A stretch of DNA of 17,375 nucleotides, from contig JAEXTA010000009.1 of NCBI GenBank assembly GCA_023453665.1, forward strand, positions 1 through 17,375, in the 5' to 3' direction. A program made the translations under genes and the position numbers. Below the pieces are notes generated by a model. The model was not told where the DNA came from. It made no database searches and was given only the letters and a program-made list of their open reading frames with translations. Position 1 is the first letter of the stretch; the number at the start of each line of letters is the position of its first letter. Below are positions 7,652 to 15,484 of this stretch, one piece after another. This DNA is from Bacteroidota bacterium (GTDB lineage Bacteria > Bacteroidota > Ignavibacteria > Ignavibacteriales > Ignavibacteriaceae).

Positions 7652-9922
7652 ATGAAGAAGCAAATAACCACTTTGGTTCGAATGATGATAATAGTCCTGT
7701 TGACTTTTATTGGATTCGCGGGGATTACTTATGCGCAGCATATAGATAATCCTTATGTGGATCACGTACCACAATGGATGCTTGATGATTATTATCCGTC
7801 AGACAGTGAACTTGATGTTATTACTACACCGGACGGTTATGATAATTTTGACTTAGGTGTTGCATTTGCGGAACCGCACGTAACAACTAACCCGTTAAAT
7901 CCGCTTCAATACTTTGGAGCTTATAACACAAACACTGCATACAGAACTACTAACGGACATGACTGGATTACTTCCACTCCTCCCTTTGGCGTTTCTGCTA
8001 ACGGCGATCCTGTGACTGCTTATGACAGTCTTGGAAACTTATATTATGAAACAATGTTTGGTGGTATAACCGGTTGTAAAGTTATCAGGTCAACTGATAA
8101 TGGTGCAACATGGGGTGCTTCAGTAACTGCAATCAGCGGGAATGACAAAAACTGGATTGCTGCTGATCAATCAGCCGGTCCTTATTCAAACTATGTTTAC
8201 ACCACAATGACAAACAGCGGATCTGGTAACTTTGCACGAAGTACAAATTTTGGTGCTTCCTTTACAAATACGGCAACCTTTGCAACACAGACTCTGCCCG
8301 GAATGATGGTCGCAGTTGGACCCAACACTGTCGGAGTAGATGTACCAGGTGGATGTGTTTATGTGGTAACACATTCTGGAACTAATGCCGCAGGTATTTA
8401 CACATTTTATCGTTCAACAAATGGTGGACTTAACTTTACACAGCAGTCACAGCACCAATTCTCAAACCTTATCGGAACACAGATAAGCGGACGTTCAACC
8501 GTACAGGGAATGAGATGCCGTCCATATCCTTTTATCGCTGCTGACAACAGTTATGGACCTAACCGCGGAAGACTATATCTTGTTTATGCATCAAATAATC
8601 CTTCAGGCAGCGGAAATAAATCAGATATCTTTTTACGTTATTCAACAGATCAGGGAGCTACCTGGTCTAATGCTGTGATAGTTAATGATGATCCGAATTC
8701 ACAAAACAATTTTCAGTTCCATCCTGCAATCTGGTGTGATAAACAAAACGGAAGATTGTATATAAAATTCTACGATACCAGAAATGTACCTACAAGTGAC
8801 AGTATGGATGTTTACGCCACTTATACTGATGATGGTGGATTAACATTCGCACCCAATCAAAAACTTACTAACAGGAAAATGAGAATTAATATTTCCGGCG
8901 GCAGCGGTCCAAACTACCAGGGAGATTATGATGCTATAACCTCATCGGGAAATGTTTCGCTTGCTATGTGGACAGATTTTCGTAATGGTGGATATGGAAG
9001 TTTTGTTGGTTATTTTCCTGACTTCGCGATGCTGATGTCACATACCACTGACACAGTATATGTTAACAATGACAGTACGATGTTTAGCGTGAACGTTCCG
9101 GATGTTAAACTATATGATGATGTAGCAAACTTTACAGCAGTTGTTACACCACTCCCTGCTTCAGGAACAATTACTGTTACACCGGTTGGTACTGGTTCGT
9201 TGTCAACTTTTCCGGGTTCGGTCCAGTTCTGGGCAAGAACCTCAGGAAATGTAACTCCGGGCAATTATACAATAACGTTCACAGGTGCAGGTCCGCAGGG
9301 AATTCCTGTTCATAGAAGAACAGTAACATTGCATGTCTCCAACATAATACCTGTTGAACTTGTATCATTTAATGCTTCAGTTACAAAAGAAGCAATAAAT
9401 CTGAGCTGGGTAACTGCAACTGAAGTAAATAATCAGGGATTTGAAATTGAAAGATCAATCGAAAATAATTCGATTCGATCTGAATATGAAAAGATAGGGT
9501 TTGTCGATGGCTTCGGTACAACATCTGCACAACAATTATATTCGTTTGTCGATAAAGATGTTGCAACACCAGGAAGATATTTCTACAGGTTGAGACAGGT
9601 TGATTTTGACGGCTCATTTGAATACTCATCTGAAGTTGCTGTCGATATTGACAAACCACTTGTTTTCAAACTTGATCAGAACTATCCGAATCCATTTAAT
9701 CCATCCACTACGATTAGGTACTCGGTACCGGTGAGCGAACTGGTTACATTAAAAATTTATGACATACTTGGAAACGAAGTAGCGATACTCGTTAACGAAC
9801 AGAAAGAAGCTGCTTCTTATGAAGTTAAGTTTGATGCCAGCCAGCTTTCAAGCGGTATTTACTTCTATAAGATACAAGCAGGAAGTTTCAGCGATACAAA
9901 GAAGCTTATGCTTATGAAGTAG
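7652..9922 (+). CDS. Secreted Asp-box (sialidase/BNR-like propeller) protein with T9SS type A sorting domain
   Basis: A 756-residue exported protein. Residues 1-29 are a signal peptide (basic start, hydrophobic core, YAQ end). Residues about 50-455 form a propeller with at least five Asp-box motifs (S-x-D/N-x-G-x-x-W/F). Examples are STDNGATW at 147, STNFGASF at 197, STNGGLNF at 255, STDQGATW at 331 and TDDGGLTF near 391. An Ig-like beta domain follows (about 460-560), then the PVELVSF linker module from residue 567 and the sorting domain from 677 (NYPNPFNPSTTIRY) to the basic end KKLMLMK. T9SS cargo of this type crosses the outer membrane and is released or anchored to the cell surface after the domain is cleaved. 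Asp boxes are structural, so sialidase activity should not be assumed; I cannot point to a catalytic Arg triad. It has its own terminator at 9980. Confidence 0.85.
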   Translation: MKKQITTLVRMMIIVLLTFIGFAGITYAQHIDNPYVDHVPQWMLDDYYPSDSELDVITTPDGYDNFDLGVAFAEPHVTTNPLNPLQYFGAYNTNTAYRTTNGHDWITSTPPFGVSANGDPVTAYDSLGNLYYETMFGGITGCKVIRSTDNGATWGASVTAISGNDKNWIAADQSAGPYSNYVYTTMTNSGSGNFARSTNFGASFTNTATFATQTLPGMMVAVGPNTVGVDVPGGCVYVVTHSGTNAAGIYTFYRSTNGGLNFTQQSQHQFSNLIGTQISGRSTVQGMRCRPYPFIAADNSYGPNRGRLYLVYASNNPSGSGNKSDIFLRYSTDQGATWSNAVIVNDDPNSQNNFQFHPAIWCDKQNGRLYIKFYDTRNVPTSDSMDVYATYTDDGGLTFAPNQKLTNRKMRINISGGSGPNYQGDYDAITSSGNVSLAMWTDFRNGGYGSFVGYFPDFAMLMSHTTDTVYVNNDSTMFSVNVPDVKLYDDVANFTAVVTPLPASGTITVTPVGTGSLSTFPGSVQFWARTSGNVTPGNYTITFTGAGPQGIPVHRRTVTLHVSNIIPVELVSFNASVTKEAINLSWVTATEVNNQGFEIERSIENNSIRSEYEKIGFVDGFGTTSAQQLYSFVDKDVATPGRYFYRLRQVDFDGSFEYSSEVAVDIDKPLVFKLDQNYPNPFNPSTTIRYSVPVSELVTLKIYDILGNEVAILVNEQKEAASYEVKFDASQLSSGIYFYKIQAGSFSDTKKLMLMK

Positions 9923-9979
9923 TTTTATGTCAAACGTCAGATGTGAAAAGTCAGACGGTTAGAAAATTCAATCAGTATT

Positions 9980-10012
9980 AAGGCGATCAGTAATGATCGC
10001 CTTTTTTATTTT
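9980..10012 (+). terminator. Strong intrinsic terminator after the Asp-box cargo gene
   Basis: A perfect hairpin: GGCGATCA (9982-9989), loop GTAA, TGATCGCC (9994-10001), extended by an AA/TT pair, then six T, A, four T. It lies 58 bp after the stop and insulates the cargo gene from the next one. The reverse strand also has a short T run, but no gene there needs it. Confidence 0.9.
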
Positions 10013-10057
10013 CTTATCGAATCTTACCACATAATTAATTAAGTTTATTACCGTGTC

Positions 10058-10079
10058 ATTCTAATGGTTAGAATTTTTT
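10058..10079 (+). promoter_or_regulatory. Perfect inverted repeat with T run upstream of the FG-GAP gene
   Basis: ATTCTAA (10058-10064), TGG, TTAGAAT (10068-10074), followed by a T run to 10079. The stem is 7 bp and AT-rich, 35 bp before ATG 10114. It could be a weak second terminator behind the one at 9980, an operator, or part of the leader RNA. The sequence alone does not decide between these. Confidence 0.35.
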
Positions 10080-10113
10080 CGAATAGAAGTCCCAAACAAG
10101 TTGTGAGGTTAAA

Positions 10114-12147
10114 ATGAAACTTTTATTGACTGTATTATTTCTCTCGTTGAGTATAATTCTCATTGCACAAAACCGGAGTGAAGTCCGCGATGTAAGCAAA
10201 GATGGTAAATCAGTTAATGTTTATACCAAGGGTGATCCGGTGGAAATTATTCAGACTTCAACAACACTGGCAGCTCCTTTTGGCACAACACCTGACTGGC
10301 AGGCAAAGCGTGAACGGCAGATAGGTGGAATTGCCTGGGGTGATTACGACAGCGACGGTGATCTTGATCTTGCAATAGGTTGTTATTTCAGTAATTCATT
10401 CCCCCCGATCAATCAATATGAAACAATGATTTTCAGAAATGATAACGGCATACTTGATACTATACCAGCATGGATTTCAACCGATCAAAGATCGACTACC
10501 GATGTTAAGTTCGCGGATATAAATAAAGATGGTTATGTTGAACTGTTAGCTGCTAATGGAAATGAAAGTTATGTGCCATCAGTGATTTACATGAATTCAG
10601 AAACAGGCTTGCAGACAACTCCTTCCTGGATTTCCAATGACGCAGCATGGACAGTCGGCGCTGCTTTTCATGATGTAGATGGGGACGGTGACCTTGATCT
10701 TGCATTTGCAAACCAGGGTAACTCGGTAATTCCAACAAAACCAATACAGATATTTTTTAATAACAATGGTAATCTGTCAAATACTCCGGGTTACTCATCA
10801 GCAGATGAAATGATAACCAACACAGTAGCTTTTGCAGATATAGATAATAATTCAGTTAAAGACAGTATGATGGTTCTGATCACTTCAGTTCCTTCTAAAG
10901 TCTTACATCTTCAGTTAACTAACATTGTAAAAATTGATTCGATAAAAATTAACGGTGTACCAACTACAAATTATTGTTACGATGCCCTGAACGGATGGAT
11001 ATCATTCGCAATGAATATAGACCCCGGCGATCTGATTGAAATGAGATTTAAATATATGGTTAAAGGTGATATGGCTGCGTGCAAATGGGTTAATTATCAA
11101 AGCGGAATTTATTTTAATAATAATGGTACGATGTCCACTCTCCCTGGTTGGACAGTGGGAAACACAATCTCACAAAAAGGTGCTGGCTGGGCTGATTACG
11201 ATAATGATGGTTATCTTGATCTCGCATTTGGCGGAAGCGGAAATTCAACAGTGATTTACAAAAATAATAACGGTGTAATGAGCAGTTCACCCGTATGGAG
11301 TTCAGCAAGTACTAGCACTTCAACACAGGATCTTATCTGGGGCGATGTTAACCGTGATGGTTATCCCGATCTGGCTGTTGTTCATTTTGGTTTCAGAAGA
11401 ACGGAAATTTTTATGAACGACAATGGAGTAATTGAAACTACACCTTCGTGGACATACATCGCAGAATCATCAAGCAATGCTATTGCTTTTGGTGATGTTA
11501 ATGGTGACGGTTACCTTGATCTTGCAATCGGTACGGCAAGAGAACCGGTTATGGTTTTCATTAATACTTCAGCAGTTCCTGTCGAACTTGCTTCATTCAC
11601 CTCAAGTGTAAATGGAAATAGTGTTACACTTAAATGGTTAACAAATTCAGAAGTTAATAACAGCGGATTTCAGATCGAACGAAAGTCACACAATAATTCG
11701 GACTGGCATATTATCGCTTTTGTCGATGGTTATGGAACTACGACTGAAAATCATTCATATTCTTTTGTTGATAAAAGTTTGCCAAACGGGAAATATCAAT
11801 ACCGGTTAAAACAAATTGATTATGATGGTTCTTATAAATATTCAGATATAGTTAATGCGGAAATTAATGTTGTCAGCGAATTTATCTTGAAGCAGAATTT
11901 CCCAAATCCATTTAATCCTTCTACAAAGATTGAATATGTAATACCGTCAAATTTGAATGAAGAATATTTTAATGTCATTCTGAAACTATATGATATACTT
12001 GGGAATGAAGTATCCACACTTGTAAATGAAAATAAAACTTCAGGCAGTTATGTATATGAGTTGAACTCAAAAAATCTTTCAAGTGGCGTTTATATTTATT
12101 CCTTAATTGTTGATAGTGAAGGACAGAATATTTTCAGAGATTCATAA
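10114..12147 (+). CDS. Secreted FG-GAP/VCBS-repeat protein with a stop-truncated T9SS type A sorting domain
   Basis: A 677-residue exported protein with a signal peptide (residues 1-19, ending IIL-IAQ). The body is an FG-GAP/VCBS beta-propeller with calcium-type loops: DYDSDGDLDLA at 78, DINKDGYVELL, DVDGDGDLDLA, DYDNDGYLDLA, DVNRDGYPDLA and DVNGDGYLDLA. One blade (about 245-325) is irregular, with an extra beta-rich insert containing two of the protein's few Cys. The PVELASF module starts at 489 and the sorting domain at 595 (NFPNPFNPSTKIEY). The protein stops at FRDS, before the conserved basic tail; codons after the TAA at 12145 still encode LMLMIK and a TGA in the same frame. Such propellers usually bind ligands or carbohydrates on the surface; no enzyme activity is implied. 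GAGG 6 bp before ATG 10114 supports the start. Confidence 0.85.
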   Translation: MKLLLTVLFLSLSIILIAQNRSEVRDVSKDGKSVNVYTKGDPVEIIQTSTTLAAPFGTTPDWQAKRERQIGGIAWGDYDSDGDLDLAIGCYFSNSFPPINQYETMIFRNDNGILDTIPAWISTDQRSTTDVKFADINKDGYVELLAANGNESYVPSVIYMNSETGLQTTPSWISNDAAWTVGAAFHDVDGDGDLDLAFANQGNSVIPTKPIQIFFNNNGNLSNTPGYSSADEMITNTVAFADIDNNSVKDSMMVLITSVPSKVLHLQLTNIVKIDSIKINGVPTTNYCYDALNGWISFAMNIDPGDLIEMRFKYMVKGDMAACKWVNYQSGIYFNNNGTMSTLPGWTVGNTISQKGAGWADYDNDGYLDLAFGGSGNSTVIYKNNNGVMSSSPVWSSASTSTSTQDLIWGDVNRDGYPDLAVVHFGFRRTEIFMNDNGVIETTPSWTYIAESSSNAIAFGDVNGDGYLDLAIGTAREPVMVFINTSAVPVELASFTSSVNGNSVTLKWLTNSEVNNSGFQIERKSHNNSDWHIIAFVDGYGTTTENHSYSFVDKSLPNGKYQYRLKQIDYDGSYKYSDIVNAEINVVSEFILKQNFPNPFNPSTKIEYVIPSNLNEEYFNVILKLYDILGNEVSTLVNENKTSGSYVYELNSKNLSSGVYIYSLIVDSEGQNIFRDS

Positions 12148-12168
12148 CTAATGTTGATGATTAAATGA
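12145..12168 (+). other. In-frame stop plus orphaned last residues of a T9SS sorting domain
   Basis: TAA at 12145 ends the FG-GAP gene, but the next in-frame codons (12148-12165) read L-M-L-M-I-K followed by TGA at 12166. The cargo gene at 7652 ends KKLMLMK, so the TAA sits where a lysine codon (AAA) is expected: one A-to-T change explains it. The retained reading of the tail suggests a recent nonsense mutation, a sequencing error, or stop-codon readthrough. Confidence 0.75.
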
Positions 12169-12236
12169 CGGTGTTATTTAATTTGAAATCCCGCTTTGAG
12201 GGGATACTCATTAAATAATATTTTCTGTAAGTTTGG

Positions 12237-12294
12237 AACAGCCGTTGGCAGTTTTATCAACTGCCAACAATTTTATAATAATTTCGGGGCTGTT
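12237..12294 (+). promoter_or_regulatory. Nested RNA stem structure in the leader of the carboxypeptidase gene
   Basis: A perfect 10-bp hairpin, GTTGGCAGTT (12244-12253), loop TTATC, AACTGCCAAC (12259-12268), is directly flanked by an outer 7-bp stem. The outer stem is AACAGCC (12237-12243) with GGCTGTT (12288-12294). The outer stem's 3' arm contains the G-rich stretch just before ATG 12298, where a ribosome would bind. It may therefore control translation. The inner hairpin alone could instead be a terminator for the FG-GAP gene, but the T run after it is poor. Confidence 0.5.
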
Positions 12295-12297
12295 ATA

Positions 12298-14295
12298 ATG
12301 AACAGATATTTACTTAGCGCAATTCTTATTTCAATTCTTTTTATCCAAACCGGATTTACACAGAATATTGTCGATGAAATTTTCAAAAACAAAACAGAAA
12401 TTTATTTCAGTTTCACCATTTCAGACAGGTGGGAATTAAATTCACTTACAAAAATAATTTCAATCGATGATGTAAAGGATAAAACTGTATATGCTTATGC
12501 AAATAAAGAAGAGTTTAAAGAGTTTTTCAGACTCAATTACGATTACAAAATTCTGCCGCATCCCGGAACTCTGATTAATCCGGAAATGAGCGATAATATT
12601 GATGATATAACTGATTGGGATTCTTATCCCACTTATGATGCTTATGTTAATATGATGAATATGTTTGCTATAAACTATCCCGGCATTTGTAAAATTGTTG
12701 ATGCAGGAAATACGATACAGGGAAGAAAAATTCTTTTTGCAGTGATATCAGATAATGTAATGGTTCATGAAGCCGAACCGCAGTTTATGTTTTCGTCATC
12801 TATGCATGGTGATGAAACAACAGGATACGTTCTAATGTTAAGACTGATTGATTCACTTTTAAGCACATACGCAACTAATCCTAGAATAGCAAACCTTATC
12901 AACAATGTGGAAATATGGATCAACCCTCTTGGTAATCCTGATGGAACCTACAGAACAGGGAATTCCACAGTGAATGGTGCAACACGCTACAATGCGAACA
13001 ATATAGATGTAAACAGAAACTTTCCTGATCCTGCAGATGGACCACATCCGGATGGTAATGCATGGCAGCCGGAAACAATTGCAATGATGAACCTTGCCTA
13101 CAACAATAACTTTGTTTTATCAGGAAACTTTCATGGTGGTACTGAAGTAGTGAACTATCCCTGGGATACATGGTCACGTTTTCATCCTGATGATAACTGG
13201 CTGCAATTAATTTCTCATCATTATGCAGATACCTGCCAGGCAAATGCTCCTGCAAATTATATGAACGGGTACAATGACGGTATTACAAACGGGTATGCCT
13301 GGTACCGTATTACCGGTGGCCGCCAGGATTTTTTTACATACTTTGCAAATGGCAGAGAAATAACATTTGAAATTTCCGATACAAAATTATTATCTCCATC
13401 ACTGTTGCCGGCTCACTGGAATTATAATCGTAAATCATTTCTTACTTATATGGAAAATGTTTTGTATGGAATTAGAGGAGTAGTGACAGATACTTCAGGC
13501 AATCCGTTAAAGGCTAAAATCACAATTCTCAATCATGATACGGATAGTTCATTCATTTATTCAGATTCAGTTTATGGTAATTACTACAGAATGATTTACG
13601 CCGGAACTTATAACATTAAAATTTCAGCACCCGGATATTATGATCAAATAATAAATAATGTAATTGTTCAAAACTTACATGCTACTGCACTTAATGTGGA
13701 ACTTGTTCCAACAACTATCGTCCCTGTTGAACTGGTATCATTCACGGGAGTACAGAAAAATTCTTCGGTAATTCTCAATTGGATTACATCCTCAGAAAAA
13801 AATAATAATGGATTTGAAGTTCAGAAGAAAACGTTATCAGAGGGGAATCAGCCGGTCTGGAAATCAATCGGTTTTGTTAAAGGCAGCGGAACTACAGTTC
13901 AGCAGAATGAGTATTCATTCGTTGATAATGAAGTTGAATCCGGGAAATATATTTATCGATTAAAACAAATTGACTTTGACGGCAATTACGAACTTTCGAA
14001 TGAAATTAAACTTGATGTAGAAATAATTGGTGAATTTTCACTCAGCCAGAACTATCCAAACCCATTTAATCCATCAACAGTAATAACCTACCATATACCT
14101 AAAGAATCTCATGTATCATTAAAAATATATAATGCCCTGGGTGTTGAAGTAGAAAATCTTGTTGATCAATTGCAGCCTCAAGGTTTACATAAAATAACAC
14201 TCAGTACTGATAGCCACTTTGCCAGCGGCATTTATTTCTATTGTTTGGTTGTTAATGGAAATAGTTTAACCCGGAAAATGATATTGCTAAAGTAA
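12298..14295 (+). CDS. Secreted M14 (carboxypeptidase D/E/N-type) zinc carboxypeptidase with T9SS type A sorting domain
   Basis: A 665-residue exported zinc carboxypeptidase that should remove C-terminal amino acids from peptides outside the cell. ATG 12298 begins a clear signal peptide (residues 1-21, ending GFTQ); the upstream in-frame ATG at 12196 would run through hairpin DNA and is rejected. The catalytic core contains H170-G-D-E173 (zinc ligands), NPDG, N-R240-NF (substrate carboxylate), FH279GG (third zinc ligand) and TFE358ISD (general base). From about 391 (GVVTDTSGNPLKAKITI) to 465 comes a transthyretin-like domain, the arrangement of the M14B (CPD/CPE/CPN) subfamily. The PVELVSF module starts at 476 and the sorting domain at 585 (NYPNPFNPSTVITY), ending RKMILLK. 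The basic or other side-chain specificity is not determined by eye. Confidence 0.9.
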   Translation: MNRYLLSAILISILFIQTGFTQNIVDEIFKNKTEIYFSFTISDRWELNSLTKIISIDDVKDKTVYAYANKEEFKEFFRLNYDYKILPHPGTLINPEMSDNIDDITDWDSYPTYDAYVNMMNMFAINYPGICKIVDAGNTIQGRKILFAVISDNVMVHEAEPQFMFSSSMHGDETTGYVLMLRLIDSLLSTYATNPRIANLINNVEIWINPLGNPDGTYRTGNSTVNGATRYNANNIDVNRNFPDPADGPHPDGNAWQPETIAMMNLAYNNNFVLSGNFHGGTEVVNYPWDTWSRFHPDDNWLQLISHHYADTCQANAPANYMNGYNDGITNGYAWYRITGGRQDFFTYFANGREITFEISDTKLLSPSLLPAHWNYNRKSFLTYMENVLYGIRGVVTDTSGNPLKAKITILNHDTDSSFIYSDSVYGNYYRMIYAGTYNIKISAPGYYDQIINNVIVQNLHATALNVELVPTTIVPVELVSFTGVQKNSSVILNWITSSEKNNNGFEVQKKTLSEGNQPVWKSIGFVKGSGTTVQQNEYSFVDNEVESGKYIYRLKQIDFDGNYELSNEIKLDVEIIGEFSLSQNYPNPFNPSTVITYHIPKESHVSLKIYNALGVEVENLVDQLQPQGLHKITLSTDSHFASGIYFYCLVVNGNSLTRKMILLK

Positions 14296-14339
14296 ACAGG
14301 AAAATATTTCTTTTTATATAAGGATATTTTTTTTAATTT

Positions 14340-14373
14340 GAGGTGTAGTGAGAAATCACACACCTCTTTTTTT
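14340..14373 (+). terminator. Intrinsic terminator between two cargo genes, just before the next start
   Basis: GAGGTGT-A-GTG (14340-14350), loop AGAAAT, CAC-ACACCTC (14357-14366), a 10-bp stem with one bulged A, then seven T (14367-14373). It lies 45 bp after the carboxypeptidase stop. It ends only 19 bp before ATG 14393, so the following gene either has a promoter upstream of it and is attenuated by it, or depends on readthrough or on a very short leader. Confidence 0.85.
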
Positions 14374-14392
14374 ACCATTACGCGAAATAAAT

Positions 14393-15484
14393 ATGAAAAT
14401 ATCTCTGACAATTTTATGTGTATTTGTATCGTTTATGATTTATGCCTTCTCCGGTCTTTATGAGACAGACAGGATAGGTGCAACCCAGCTTAATGGCAAT
14501 GGTTGTGTTTGTCACAGTCTTGAGGAAGATCCTGAAGTGGTTGTATGGATTGAAGGACCCGATACATTAATGGCAGGTCAGACTGGTATATACAGAATGT
14601 TTCTTACGGGTGGTCCTGCTGAAGCAGGCGGTTACAATGTTGCCGGCAGATTTGGAACAATGGGACTGCTTGATACACTTTCTGTATGGGATTACCGTGA
14701 ACCCGGAGAATTAACACAGGCATTTCCGCTTCCTTTTCCATCAACAACAGATACAATTTTCTGGGAATTTGCATACACTGCATCAGATTCATCTGACACT
14801 GATACAATATACTCTTGTGGTTTAAGTTTAGTCTGGGATGCTATCCCTGATTCAAATGACAGGTGGGCGTTCGGACCCAAATTTCCATTAACAATTATTG
14901 AAGACAATACACCAGTTGAACTAATAACATTCAGGGTTAGTGTGAATGAAAAGGGAAATTTACTTTCCTGGGTTACAGGTTCTGAAATTAATAATAAAGG
15001 ATTTGAAGTTCAGAGGTCTGATAATGAATTGGGTTTCATAAATAATAAATTCGAAATACTCGGATTTGTAAACGGATCAGGAACTACCACTTCAACGAGT
15101 TATTATGAATTTCTGGATAAAGAAAGAGGAGGCTTTTTCTACAGACTCAAGCAAATAGATTTTGACGGAAGTTATTCTTATTCAAACACTGTATTTGTAG
15201 AAAGATCATCATCAACAATAGATGGTTTTACATTATTCCAGAACTACCCAAATCCATTTAATCCTGAAACAAAAATATCATTCAGTTTACCTGCTGAAAA
15301 TGAAGTAACACTCTCTATCATTAATATAAATGGAGAAAAATTATCTGAAGTTTTTAAGGGAAGACTGAATGAAGGAAATCATCAATTTAATTTTAACGGC
15401 GGGAACTTATCAAGCGGAATTTATTTTTACACACTTGAAAGTTCAGGACAAAAGCTGGTAAAAAAAATGCTTCTTATGAAATAA
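14393..15484 (+). CDS. Secreted choice-of-anchor V-like protein with CxCH motif and T9SS type A sorting domain
   Basis: A 363-residue exported protein. ATG 14393 starts a signal peptide (MKISLTILCVFVSFMIYAFS); an in-frame GTG at 14348 falls inside the terminator and is rejected. The head (about 20-170) has GATQLNGNG leading to C38-V-C40-H41-S. An immunoglobulin-like beta domain follows (VVVWIEGPDTLMAGQTGIY, GGPAEAGGYNVAGRFG), resembling the choice-of-anchor V/reelin-like heads common in Bacteroidota cargo. Those often carry a C-x-x-C-H pair; here the spacing is one residue, so c-type heme attachment is uncertain. The PVELITF module starts at 174 and the sorting domain at 284 (NYPNPFNPETKISF), ending KKMLLMK. 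Function is unknown; a surface or extracellular redox or binding role is speculation. Its 3' end is shared with a minus-strand terminator. Confidence 0.75.
   Translation: MKISLTILCVFVSFMIYAFSGLYETDRIGATQLNGNGCVCHSLEEDPEVVVWIEGPDTLMAGQTGIYRMFLTGGPAEAGGYNVAGRFGTMGLLDTLSVWDYREPGELTQAFPLPFPSTTDTIFWEFAYTASDSSDTDTIYSCGLSLVWDAIPDSNDRWAFGPKFPLTIIEDNTPVELITFRVSVNEKGNLLSWVTGSEINNKGFEVQRSDNELGFINNKFEILGFVNGSGTTTSTSYYEFLDKERGGFFYRLKQIDFDGSYSYSNTVFVERSSSTIDGFTLFQNYPNPFNPETKISFSLPAENEVTLSIININGEKLSEVFKGRLNEGNHQFNFNGGNLSSGIYFYTLESSGQKLVKKMLLMK

Noticed and set aside
7652..9020. Calling the Asp-box protein a sialidase
   Set aside because: Asp boxes are structural and occur in many propellers; the catalytic Arg triad, Asp and Tyr/Glu pair were not identified.
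9930..9962. Two GTCAGA copies (within ACGTCAGA and AGTCAGACG) after the Asp-box gene
   Set aside because: Only two short copies with partial dyad symmetry; not enough for a CRISPR, attachment site or repeat family call.
12170..12190. TTAATTTG before the hairpins at 12188 and again at 14340 as a Bacteroidota -7 promoter element
   Set aside because: It does not match the TAnnTTTG spacing properly and no -33 element could be placed, so no promoter is claimed.
12196..12297. N-terminal extension of the carboxypeptidase from ATG 12196
   Set aside because: It would place 34 residues in front of a clear signal peptide and be encoded by the nested hairpin; ATG 12298 is the better start.
12859..13255. 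Minus-strand frames inside the carboxypeptidase gene
   Set aside because: They overlap a gene with complete catalytic motifs and show no family features of their own.
14348..14392. GTG start for the choice-of-anchor V-like gene
   Set aside because: It lies inside the terminator hairpin and would precede the signal peptide by 15 residues.
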